Below are positions 49,147 through 59,284 of a stretch of 64,000 nt of DNA, in pieces. The stretch covers positions 6,228,501 to 6,292,500 of the forward strand of contig JAVHKY010000012.1 of assembly GCA_035079385.1 (NCBI GenBank), read 5' to 3'. Position 1 is the stretch's first letter, and the number at the start of each line of letters is the position of its first letter. Under the pieces are notes generated by a model, which worked only from the letters and a program-made list of their open reading frames with translations, did not search any database and was not told the DNA's origin. Made by a program: the position numbers and the translations under genes. Origin of the DNA: Aspidiotus rigidus (lineage: Eukaryota > Arthropoda > Insecta > Hemiptera > Diaspididae).

Positions 49147-49859
49147 CCCATAGAGGAGCATATATCATTAGTATTAATCCGGCCTATGATGTCATGAAAT
49201 GGTTTCTATGTAGTTCAAGGTCAATCGGAATTAGGTGTGACGTCATGTCGAGATCAGTGAGCTCATCAGGAAAAGGCGTGATCCCACACTCTCTTCCCTC
49301 GACTAGTTTGACGAATATATAAGTATGATATACCAGATTGTGTATTTGCTCAGAGGTCAACATTTCTCCTAGTCTCACCCGGATTCGATCTTCTCCCTTT
49401 CCCCACTAATACCCACTGTAGATCTGATCCTAAAGAGTAGCAAATACTAATACTTACCCAGCCTATTGCGTCATTGGATTGATTTCTCAATCGCGGTTGA
49501 GATCATCTAGCTCACTTGGGAAGAGAGCTACACTCAGCCCCTCCAGGCTGACTTGATGAACATGCTAATATGGTTACTAGGTCATATTGTTGTTCCTATT
49601 TTTCACCAGCACAGAGACCGAACCAGCATTTTTTGATACTGAAATTGAAAAAATTTCGGCTTCCGAGCCCTCTATCATTTTACAATGGTAAATCTTTCAA
49701 GAGTTCTATCACAAGAAGCGCTGTCTCGTTCTGAGATCTCGTCCTCTTTGGATTCTTCGCGAGGCGCGCGTTACGCATTGAATCTTCCAGTAATATGAAG
49801 CTCCTATACGTCTGTGGACTTTGATAAAGCGAGCCTCTGGAGCTGGAAGTAGTCTATTG

Positions 49860-49925
49860 TCGTCAAGTTTAGCTCATCTGGTTAGAGGCGGTAATTTGCG
49901 CGTTTTTCTTCGATTCAGAATCCCT
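49860..49925 (+). repeat. tRNA-like or SINE head
   Basis: TTTAGCTCATCTGGTTAGAG at 49868-49887 closely fits a box A/D-arm (TRGCNNARYNGG). TTCGATTC at 49909-49916 fits a box B about 40 bp later. The acceptor and T stems do not pair well by eye, so I read it as a decayed tRNA-derived sequence, not a functional tRNA. Confidence 0.45.
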
Positions 49926-51929
49926 CCCTTATGTATAACTGAGAAAGTCATTCTCTTTTCATTGTTTACTGAATGATTGAGATTTACCGTACTTTGAAGG
50001 GCTTCCCGATTCCTTCAAAGTTGCATTGAACTTGTGCAGAAAGTATACATATAATGCTACCGGAATTGCTTATAGACCGCTTTCTGAGTATTGCCGAAAT
50101 TGATGAGTCATGTGCGACCCCTGAAGTTCAGTGTACCACTTTCTTTCACATTAAAATCGATCCTCATTACTGAACTTTGTGTGTACTACTTTCCTTTCAA
50201 GTTTAATCTTGAGTACTACACTTCTTTCTGTTAAAATCACTTTCAATCATCATATCGTATATGTGTTTTGGCCATTCGGTTCCCTATGGGTCATTGTTAT
50301 TCTGTACTTTGCGCAATTTTCTTTTTTTTTTTTGTTCTCGCGTGGAAAAGTGTAACAATAACAGTAGTGAATTGTAAACAAACAGAGAGAACGTAATATT
50401 ATTATCGTCGTTATTTATCATTTTATATATGTTGCTCTTGTGTATAAGTTGTATTATACGCACTGTTACGAACTCGCTATAGTCTACGTAAACGGTCAAG
50501 CTATGGTTTGGTAAGGTTCGTAGTAATTAAAACACATAACTTCTTTTTTTTTATATGTAAACCGTTCATTCATTCTGAAGACTCGTTTCGATATGGTTAC
50601 GTGACTCATGATCTGGTTCACTCTGGACGACGGATTCAAAATTTTACTTATTCGTATCATGTGCGTCGTATTGTACCCTATCTTCTGTTCTTTGACCTTT
50701 ATCTACATCGGTTGACTAAAATACACGCGATGTTGTCGCACCATATTGAAAAGTTCGAGTTTTTGTAATTAGCGTCGACTTAATAGTTTTTAACTGCCGT
50801 CGATATACTGTTGCATCGATTATTCTGCTTTGTTAGGGATGATTCTGCAAATGTGTATGTGATACGCACGAATAATACTGCGAACAAGAACAATGTCGAA
50901 GAAAATTTCTGTTGAGGAAAGGAACTGGTCAGTTGGCGTTCGTATAATTTCCACTCCATCATCATTTCTTGGATAGGAAGATTGAGTTGGCTCCGAGGAT
51001 ACGTCTGCTGACAAAAATATTCTGAGCTTCCAAGCACCATGATTTCTATTTTTAGCACAAGGAATAGCAAACAGTAGTACTCGATGAGTAAAACGCCTCA
51101 ATTCTTGTAAACGGGTACTATCTGTAACGATCACTCGTAACAACTTGTAAAACGAGGGAAGTATGTCGTTTATAGTATTTTTGCTAAAGTATACTGCTCA
51201 ATAATTATGAATCTTATCGAGATAATGTTTTAGTCACATTCGAACACTTTTGAAAACTAGTTCCTTAATACATTTAATGCTGTTACGATACATTAATGAA
51301 ATAGACGAGCTAAATCGACGTCGGTGATTTTCAATATTATTTATTTCTAGGTTCACGAATTTCCTATGTCTGGAATGATGCTAAAATATCTGATCAGAAA
51401 TGGACTGGAAAAAAAGAAGCGAGGAAAAGATTAAGTTATTATAATTAGAGACGGTAACGGTAACTCGACATGTTGGCGTAAAATTGACAAGTTCTCGCGA
51501 TTTTTGACCGCATAGTCGTAAAAATATACGTACCTACGCCCCCTAGCTCACCGTAAGAGATCTAGTCAAGATTTGTTGAGAAATATTCGTAGATTTTTTT
51601 GGCGCGAAACGATTTGAAATGCGGAAGAAATGTTCGAACCGGAAATGAGAAGCGTAAAAATGTGTCATTTTTTCTCTAATTTTTCGATCATGCGTTTTAA
51701 GTTGATGACGCGGATTGAAACTTTTTGGGTCGTATTACAGTAGCATAGATTTGTAATCTGAAGTTGTTTCTTCGCATTACAATGTGTAAGTACTCGAAAT
51801 TACGTACAAAAACTTGACTACATCTTGAGTAGTTTATTTGTAAAGCGTGATGGTGTTCCGACACTGTAAACTCTTACCCAAAAGAATTGGGGATTATTCG
51901 GGAAAAAGTCAGCCTTCTGCCGTTGTGCT
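49926..51929. other. No recognisable gene
   Basis: Unrecognised open frames only, the longest being 50780-51143 on the minus strand in two overlapping frames. Confidence 0.5.
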
Positions 51930-52365
51930 TCAGAGGGGAATGAGAGCTCTAGCGTACTTGATGGATTTTGAAAAATTCTGATTACTCTAATGCAAGGAAA
52001 GACAGAATGGTGAAGCTGGATGTTTTCCAGAGCTGGGCGAGAGAGAAAGTGTTAAACGGATAGATCATCAGCATTGTAGTACAGGTATGAAGGAGATGAG
52101 AGGAGAGTAGGTGACATTAGTATGAATACGGGTTAGGATATCTTATACGCCTTAGAAAGGGCGGTTGGGAGTAAAAAAAGACCAAGGAGTTTGAGCTTTT
52201 TCTGATGGGTCGGAGCTTAGGTATCATGTCAGGATGGGGGGTAGTAATGGAATTTGAAATTATATTACTAGAAGGAGGGGGAGGAATTAGTTGCATCGTT
52301 TGCTCTGCGGCAGGGTCCGCAGCGTCAAGTTCTCAAAGCCGATGTATCTCGGCACCCACGGAAGA
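51930..52365 (-). pseudogene. I/Jockey-type non-LTR retrotransposon tail, copy 6
   Basis: The minus strand reads PHSISLPWVPRYIGFENL near 52355-52300. This is the late RNase H motif W-V-P-S-H-I-G in a subfamily where G-N-E is replaced by E-N-L. It is nearly identical at DNA level to copy 7: ACCCTGCCGCAGAGCAAAC occurs in both. Further down a TGCTGATGATCTATCCGTT segment aligns with the C-N-A-D-D-L-S-V-Q-H-F block of copy 2. No RT part is visible upstream. Confidence 0.7.
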
Positions 52366-53150
52366 GAGATGGAATGAGGAGAATTTGAGAAAATTTTGAT
52401 CTTTGCCACCATTCACTCACACGAAGGGGGGAGAGTACGGAAAAATTCTAATTTTCGAACTATGGAAGAGAAATACACAAGGCGTTTACCGCAAAGAAAC
52501 GTGAATTGATTGCGTCAACATTTCGACCGGCTAGTGTTCTTCAGGACAGGGGGGTCACTAAAATCGACTACTTGGCTCCGTACGAAGGGAATAAAGCTGA
52601 TAGAATTAAGAGAGGGGGAGGTTATGAAACAGCGGAAGATGTTCAAATCTCTGCGCGACTTTTCAATGAGGTTTGAACCTGGGACTCCTTGCATGGGAAG
52701 CCGTCGTAAAAAGCACTCCAGCTCCACCCCCAGAATTCAACTTTTGACTTGTGAGCTCTAGATATCAGGATAAGACTTCAAACAATTTCGACCTACAAAC
52801 TGTGTCTGTATCAGTGGGGAGGGAGGGGGGGGGGGGGAGAAAAATTCTGCTCATTTAGCTACATATGTATGAGAGGAAAGAAGAAATTTCGAGCAAATAA
52901 TCGATCCTAATCGATTATCAGAAAATTCTCTTCAAAACAGATTCGCCGGTTGCCTGAATGAACGTTATTAGCCAGAGACCACACGAGCAACGCCATTTAT
53001 TTTAATCTCCACAATGTCCGTGTTTCAACTGGTGGTCCTGTGGAGGATAACCTGTGATTAAAGGAGTGACGATTGAGTGAACTTTTATCACCTCGATTCA
53101 AACTCGCTAAACGTTTGTCATAAAATCCGTTCTCAACTTGTGTACGATCC
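52366..53150. other. G-rich low-complexity and a tRNA-like box B
   Basis: GGGGGAGAAAAATTCT-type sequence near 52425-52450 and 52820-52850 resembles the GGAGGACTTG minisatellite units. A box B-like CCAGGTTCAAACCTCATTG lies on the minus strand at about 52660-52690 and matches 13780. No gene was recognised. Confidence 0.4.
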
Positions 53151-53559
53151 TCCAATTTACACCTACTCCAATGGAACCACCTTGAAATTGCTGGAGCTGG
53201 ATCCCCATTTAATTTTCTAGGCTTCGACTGACCCTTGGCCTTCCATTCACTCAGCCTACGCGCTGAAGCAGGTGCGCTCTTTTACTCACTGCTTACTTCC
53301 TGGCCTCAACAGCCCAATATTCAATTCAAATCTTCCGACTTTTTCAAGCGCTCTCAGTCTGCGTAATTCATATCTTCGGTCGCTTCAATCTCATCTATGC
53401 GCTCATCTCAAACGTGGGCCCGTACCTTCTATTAACAGGGAACCTGTTTTATCGGGGGGTAAACTGAAGGAAAATGACGGGCGCCGGGCGCCGTCCGGCA
53501 AGAAAAAGGGACTTAGAAAAATTTTGATGAAGTGATAGGAGGGGGGTTATCCTCTCTGC

Positions 53560-53775
53560 TTCATGCAGTATATTATACTAGGTTTATACTACGTATTATA
53601 CTAGGCGTATACTAGGTCCAAGCCTCCTTCATACTAGGTCTAGGCATCCTTCATACCATAAGCTTACAAGATCTTTATCAATAGCTTATACTAGCAGTTT
53701 GTCCTAGCTCTGTACTAGGTCTTAGGCTTCCTTTATACTATAGGTCTAGGAGATCTGTATTAGTGGTTTTACTAG
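53560..53775. repeat. TATACTAGGTC minisatellite
   Basis: Short units related to TATACTAGGTCTAGGCATCC recur about eight times with spacer, inside the 615 bp element. Confidence 0.7.
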
Positions 53776-53780
53776 CTCTG

Positions 53781-53908
53781 TGACGTCATCAGATAGTGAT
53801 GGCACGATGATCGTGACGTCACAGATCTCCATCGTGACGTCACCAGATCGTAACGTCATTAGATCGTGTGACGTCATCAGATTATGACGTCATCAAATCG
53901 TGACGTCA
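53781..53908. repeat. Array of TGACGTCA (CRE-type) palindromes
   Basis: Seven sites in 128 bp: 53781, 53814, 53835, 53851 (TAACGTCA variant), 53869, 53885 and 53901, separated by variations of TCAGATCG. TGACGTCA is the consensus binding site of CREB/ATF-type bZIP factors. Whether it is bound here is unknown; it may simply be the repeat unit of a minisatellite. Confidence 0.85.
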
Positions 53909-55060
53909 TCAGATCTCCGAACTGATAACAGGATTTGACCTAATGAGAAGAGATCTCAAGGTGGTGAGGAAGTTCACTCTACTTGAGACGACAAAAAGCA
54001 AAAAATGACACTCACATGATTACTCCCATAAAACAGGTTCCCTGTTTGCCTCAATTAACAGAGTTAATGAAGGCAATTCCGAGCAGCTAACTGTGTGGGC
54101 TGCGAGTTTTTTTTTTATCCACTGCACTCATAACATCCGTCTCGATCTTACTGAAATTCCCAAAATAATTAACTTGATTTACCAACAACACATCAACAAA
54201 ATCATTTCTTCGAAAGTCCTACATTGACGGGTCCTAATCGGGACCCAGAACCGCATATGCAATCTCTACCAAGGGTGACATCTTATCTTCCCGTTTGAAA
54301 ACTGCACTTTCATATTCACCACTGAACTTTCCACTCTATCCGTCTGCCTCTCCCTCCTCCCCTAAAATTCCTCTTACTATCTTATTCTCTATCGCCCTTG
54401 CTTGCTATCTAGGACCCTCATTCTACCCATCTTATCGCTCCACGAATTCTCGAATTCTTACACTGTCATCAAGTTTTTCCTAGTCTTCCATCTCTCAGAC
54501 ACATCGACCTTGAGAACTTGACGATGTGAACCCTGCCGCAGAGCAAACATTGCAACTAATTCCTCTCTTCCCCTCTTGTATGATCTCGAACCCTATTATT
54601 GCTTCCTTGCCTCCTCCTCCTCATGGCATGATTTCTGGACCTTCTTATCCTCGAGTAATCTCTGACCTGATGAGAAAAGCTCCAATTCCTTGGTCTTTTT
54701 ACTTCCAACCGCGTTTCCCAGCGCGAAGAAGTCATCCTAACCCGTCTCAGAATGACCGTACTCGTGTCACCCATTCTTTTCCCTTAGTACGCCTCGCACC
54801 TCCTTCATACCTATATTACAATCCGACCCAGCTTCACCATTCTGTCTTGCCTTGCATCGCGAACTCCCTCCGGAACAATCATAATAAGCTGCCTCCGATC
54901 CGCCTACTTCTTCATCAGCCTGTAATCCTGAGTGTAGTTTCAAAGCTCGACAATCTAATGAAGACGAAAATTGCTTTAAAACCAATTTCATCGACTCGCT
55001 TAAATTTTGAAGTAAAGTCAACTTTCTGTTCTTTGCTGCTAGAATTTTTTTTGGGTTGAA

Positions 55061-57245
55061 TTGTACGAGTGAATGGTATTTCTTGAAAGGAATTTCAGTA
55101 TGGAGCTATGCTTCTAAGCCTTGGGTAATCTCTCATAGTTTACTGTACGGTCAAAGGTCTTATGAAGACACGAAAAAAAAAGTTTATTCGAAGTCAAAAA
55201 AAGTCGGCTCGTATGTGTATACATTTTTATTAAAGAGAATTACGGGTATTATGTACAACGACTATTATTGTAGCCAGTAATTTCCTGCGCTGTTTATTAG
55301 TTCACATTTCTTCATACTTCCTTATACGGGGTATCGTTTTGCGAGGTGTCTTTCATGTAGTACGATACTTATATCAGAATTCGCGTTGCACTCCGGGTTA
55401 TTGTTTAAAGATTGTGTAAGTTTGCGTGACGATAAAGTTCTCGCGACAAATGAGAACTTATACAGTTTTATAAGAATTTTGCGAAGTGAAAGGTATTCGA
55501 TGAATTTCGCCGTATAGTAAGTTATAACTTTTACAGCGCTGGACATTCATTTAATTTACTATGTATAGGAGCTACGCACGGTATTAACGGATTCATTGTG
55601 TGGTTAAGCCGTTCGCACCTGTACATCTTTTGTATGGGTCGGTCGCGCTCCGTCTTCTGAAAGGTAGCACGTCATGAAATTCTTGGCGCGACCATCTGTA
55701 CTTCGCAAGTGCGAAATTAACATTCCTGCATTTATTGATGCTTCAATAACCGTAACGGAATTTGAAATTCATTCAAAGAAATATTAATACGTGCGCCTGT
55801 GTACGTATGGTACCTATATTCGCTATTTCAACGAAGACGTTTTCTTAGTTTTCGTTGAAGAATCTTAGAATTATGTGGTGTACATATACGTGGCGACAGC
55901 GAATTTCACATTGTGCTCGTTTAGAACGAGAGGTTCTGGCGTATAGCGATTTTGCTTGAAATCCTCGATTATTATTGTAAAGAAGGAAAAATAAATAAAG
56001 ACGAATAAATTATGTTTTTTTTTTTTTTTTTCTTTTTTAAAAACTGATGCCTCACGAGTCCAAGAATGCTTCTATTTTGCGTTGCACCTATACATTGTAC
56101 AAACAGAAATAATCTCATTGCTAATTTCTATTCTTCTTCTTTTTCACTTTCTTCTTTATGAGTTCAATGGCTTCAAAGTTTTTCTCCGCATTTATTCTAA
56201 TCTTGCGTCAGTTTATTTTTCTTTATTTTATTCGCTTTCGAACGTCCATTTATTTGTCGGTTTTTTCCGCGATAGTTCATCTTTTTCAGTAAAAATATTC
56301 CTTTTTTGTATTTGTGGAGCATATTTGTGGCGTTAATACGACATCGCATTCGACTTACCGGCTATATTTTAGGATATTGTAATGGGTGCGAATTAGAATA
56401 GACTAAGAGAGTTGAGATTCTTCAAGTATACAACACAAATCACTTAAGCACCCGTTCCACGATCCTTGATCTTAGCTCGCCAAATACTTTTTATCGCACC
56501 TAATGATTCTGTATGTCGAAGTCCGAACTGGTTCTGACTATTTCTGCGTATCGATGCGAGACTTTCATCGTTTATTCGGATATTGTCTCAGATTATTTAC
56601 AATAAATTTTTCTAGATGCATAAAAGGAAGATGGAAAGAATTTTGACCTTTGAATCAAAGGAGGAGGATGTGACGTTCTCAAGATGAGCTTCGATATTTT
56701 CATGATCTTGGATGTATGGCTGGAAGCCTTGAAAGTCTACGATCTTTCGTATGGATGCTGAATCATAAATGCCGTATTTTCTTAATTTTGAAGTGGTCTT
56801 AGGGCTGGAGGTCATGTGGAAATCCAGGAGACACTTCAAGCCACGAACGTCATTAATGACCTTGACCTACTTATTTTGATCCTTACTACCCTGGAACGCG
56901 TATTATTAGTTTATCACTTAGTGTACTGCGATGAGTTAGCCTTTAGTTGAGAAAAAAAGGAAATTACTGAAGCACGTAACAAAGATTTAATTCAATCACG
57001 ACTAGGTTCTGTCCGAAATAGGCGGATATCATCGGGTGTACTAAAGTAAAAAACGATGCAATACAATCTAATCGAGAACTGTGAGTCGGAGGGTGACCCC
57101 CGTCGTTTCTTCATTTTCGAATCGTCCACTCTTAATCCAGCTTTGGCCTTTGAGACTTGAAAAAAATTTTTCTTTAATAGAAAAAACGACGGCTTCTTTA
57201 ATGAAGTTAAACGAGGAACGCAGGGATGTTCTATGAGTCGAATTG
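55061..57245. other. No recognisable gene
   Basis: Only short unrecognised frames, and a T tract near 56013-56030. Confidence 0.5.
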
Positions 57246-57253
57246 GTTTTGGT

Positions 57254-57985
57254 CAAGGTGTTGCAGCCAGCCAAAAGCCGTATTTTTGGGGTATCTGGCT
57301 TGGCTTTGACAAAGCTGTATACTTTCATTTATTATTCAAGTTTGAAGGCTCTACCGTAAATATATTTTCCGTCACGTAAAGGTTTTTGTTTCTGTTCTAC
57401 TGTGTATTTTCGGCTGTCAGCCAAAAGCTGAATTAAGCCGTATTTTTTGGCTTCTTTCGGCTGACGACGATTTTCACAAAAATTTCAATTGGTGGTTCTT
57501 TTGACTTGTAATTGTGAGCCCAATTGTAATTATTGTAATTGTGAGCCCAATTGTAATTATTGGAGTTTTTGAATGAATCAATCGACAGAATTTTACAATC
57601 TCTTCTTTTCATTTTTTAAATTTCTCTTATATCAAATCAATGAATCAACACAAGAAGAAGATATCAATTTTTCCCTTTTGGCGTTTCCAAATCCTAATCG
57701 TTGTCCAGCGTGTCTGGCAGTAGGCTAGTGGCTGGCGACTGTATTTCTGATTTTTGTCTCACGTGGTCTTTTTTCCCTTTGGTCTTCGGAATTTTTGGAT
57801 CCTGATTTGATAATCGAGTTTAATTCTACTGCTAAAAACCTTTCAAAGGATATAAAAGTCAACGATCAGCCGAAAGTCAGCTTCATTGTTTCGGCTGAAG
57901 GAAAGCCAAAAGCCTAAGTTTCGTTTTTCAAGGTCATCAGCTTCAGCCGAAAGCCTAAGCCGTATTGTTCGGCTGCAACACCCTG
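57254..57985. mobile_element. hAT-type MITE, 732 bp, with GCCGAAAGCC motifs
   Basis: Ends are CAAGGTGTTGCAGCC on the left and the complement of CAGGGTGTTGCAGCC on the right. The 8 bp flanks GTTTTGGT (57246-57253) and GTTTTTTT (57986-57993) match at six positions. Subterminal regions on both sides are rich in AGCCAAAAGC, GCCGTATTTTT and AGCCGAAAG motifs, in inverted arrangement. No transposase is encoded. It is the longest hAT-type MITE in the window. Confidence 0.8.
57508..57561. repeat. Perfect 27 bp tandem duplication
   Basis: GTAATTGTGAGCCCAATTGT followed by AATTATT occurs twice back to back without a mismatch inside the 732 bp MITE, so it is recent relative to the insertion. Confidence 0.95.
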
Positions 57986-58244
57986 GTTTTTTTTAGTATT
58001 GAGAATTCAAATTGAATTTTTTTTTTTTTTTAACGAGCTTTTAGCTGCACAAAAGGCTATTCGCTCGAATTTTACAAGATTGTAGATTTAATTACTAATG
58101 TTTGAATTTAAAGTAAAATAAAAGAGGGCTATTGTATCAGATTTTTTAAATTTTTTTATATGATTGAAAAAAGTAGGTGTTTCGAATTTATTGGAGGAAG
58201 AGGGATATCATGTCTGAGTTATTTTTGACATGTTTCATGCCTTT

Positions 58245-58475
58245 TCTCTCGCCGGACCCCGATTTTGAAACTCGCGAGTACACCCCCCATCCTCCCCCCC
58301 CCCGTCAAGAGAGATCGTGCGTCCGTGCAAATCTCTACCTCGTGGGTGATTCAGAAATTTGCGAGTACACCCCGCGTACTTCTCTTGCCGGACCCTGATT
58401 TTAAAACTCGCGAGTACACCCACCTCTCCCCCCCCCCGTCAAGAGAGACCGTGCATCCGTGCAAATCTCCGCGGC
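58245..58475. repeat. Tandem repeat, 136 bp period, two copies
   Basis: GCCGGACCC then GATTTTGAAACTCGCGAGTA starts at 58251 and recurs at 58387. Both units contain a C-run, then CGTCAAGAGAGA and CGTGCAAATCTC. Inside the first unit a third partial GCGAGTACACCCCGCG block occurs. The sequence is locally GC-rich, in contrast to its surroundings. Confidence 0.85.
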
Positions 58476-58549
58476 TTAAAATTGCGTAATGAAATATAAA
58501 GACATGAAACATGATCTTAATTTATTTGGCTACGCCAGAAAATTTTAAT

Positions 58550-59110
58550 CGCGAGGGTCAATCAACGCGCGGCACGCACTCTTAAAGGGTAGATTTTAGT
58601 GCTCTTCTATGTAGGAGGATGCGACATTAAGGAAAGACCGGAGGGGGGCTAGATTTGGACAGGTGAAGAAATGTTCCACTAGTAGAGGTTCCTCTTTACA
58701 ATAAGAGCATGACGAGTCGATAAGGAAGGAATGGGTTCATCTGGTATGGCCAATTCTCAAACGGGAAAGAATAACTTCCTCCCGCCTGGTGGTTCTGATA
58801 GAGGTGGACCATGGATCAGGAGAGGTTTTAATTTTGAAGAGTTTATTAGTAGTTTTATTTTTCCAGAGGGATTTCTATTTTTGTATGATGAGGGATCGGT
58901 AGTAGGTCTCATAATCAGAGACAGGTATACGGGAATTATCGGTTATTTTGATGTAGGAGGTGGCGTTTTTGGCTCCGAGGTCGACCGTACCATGATCGGG
59001 AAAGCCGATGTTGCCGGGAATCCAAATTAATGTGATGTCGGAATTTATAGAGGAAAGAGAGTCAGTAACTAAAATGTACATATTTGTTGTTTGGAGAAAG
59101 TTGAAAGAGG
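58550..59110 (-). pseudogene. I/Jockey-type non-LTR retrotransposon tail, copy 8
   Basis: The minus strand reads MYILVTDSLSSINSDITLIW then GFPDHGTVDLGAKNA (59081-58960), the RNase H region with its catalytic TDS aspartate and late motif, continuing to DYETYYRSLI. In a second frame REEVILSRLRIGHTR, then a stop, then THSFLIDSSCSYCKEEPLL and VEHFFTCPNL (58790-58640) form the C-terminal block with both CxxC-like cysteines and the conserved histidine. This is the best-preserved C-terminus of the eight copies; only one frameshift and one stop are evident here. Confidence 0.85.
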
Positions 59111-59284
59111 TGAGAGAGGCAGGAGTAAATGACCATTAATTCAGCCGTGGAAACTGAGGCTATGTTACGAATGCGATGAGAAGGTAGGTGACGGGTCTAT
59201 GGAATATGCGAAATCTTGAAGAGTCTTACTGTTTAAGTTTTTCTGATATAGCGTGGTCCCTTTTTCACCATGGTTGTGTGTAGA

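Larger units (their letters stand above)
47781..49620. repeat. Tandem SINE-like repeat block, three units
   Basis: Three diverged units in the same orientation begin near 47790, 48181 and 49398 with a CATTAATGTCCACT-like segment. They share CCTATGACGTCATT, then TAGGTCAAGGTCAAT, then TCAAGCTCATTGAAG or AGTGAGCTCATCAGG (resembling a Pol III box A), then CTTCCCTCTGACTAGTTTGA, and close with a box B-like CCCGGATTCGATC or CCGAGATTCAAAC. Unit 2 is split by the 931 bp Mutator-like element at 48216. The A/B box arrangement suggests a tRNA-derived SINE that became tandem, but the box matches are imperfect. Confidence 0.5.
53439..54053. mobile_element. 615 bp non-autonomous element with palindromic ends
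   Basis: The retrotransposon sequence is interrupted exactly here: ATTAACAG occurs at 53431-53438 and again at 54054-54061, a perfect 8 bp target duplication. Each end carries the short palindrome AACAGG/CCTGTT followed by TTTAT, in inverted orientation, though the right end has about 11 extra bases outside it. The interior holds a TATACTAGG repeat array and an array of TGACGTCA palindromes, and no protein. The 8 bp duplication suggests a hAT-like transposase acted in trans. A related end occurs at 59842-59857. Confidence 0.75.
53150..55060 (+). pseudogene. I/Jockey-type non-LTR retrotransposon tail, copy 7
   Basis: RLRLTLGLPF at 53219 with RAEAGALF in the next frame marks the RT end (compare FAEAS in copy 2). 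A 615 bp element interrupts at 53439-54053. Then YIDGS, a stop, then SGPRTAYA at 54220-54260 is RNase H motif 1. CTFIFTTELSTL near 54300 is motif 2. HIDLENL with DPAAEQTLQL-like residues near 54500-54560 is the late motif. EEVILTRLR at 54725 and NKLPPIRLL near 54885 form the C-terminus. Part of this lies inside a 177-codon open frame (54526-55059), which is not a gene itself. Frames are broken throughout. Confidence 0.8.

Noticed and set aside
49860..49925. Functional tRNA gene
   Set aside because: Box A is good, but the acceptor and T stems do not pair, so it is treated as a tRNA-like relic.
54526..55059. 177-codon plus-strand frame as a possible gene
   Set aside because: It overlaps the decayed C-terminus of retrotransposon copy 7; the conserved EEVILTRLR block is in a different frame, so only part of it is element-derived and it is not a standalone gene.
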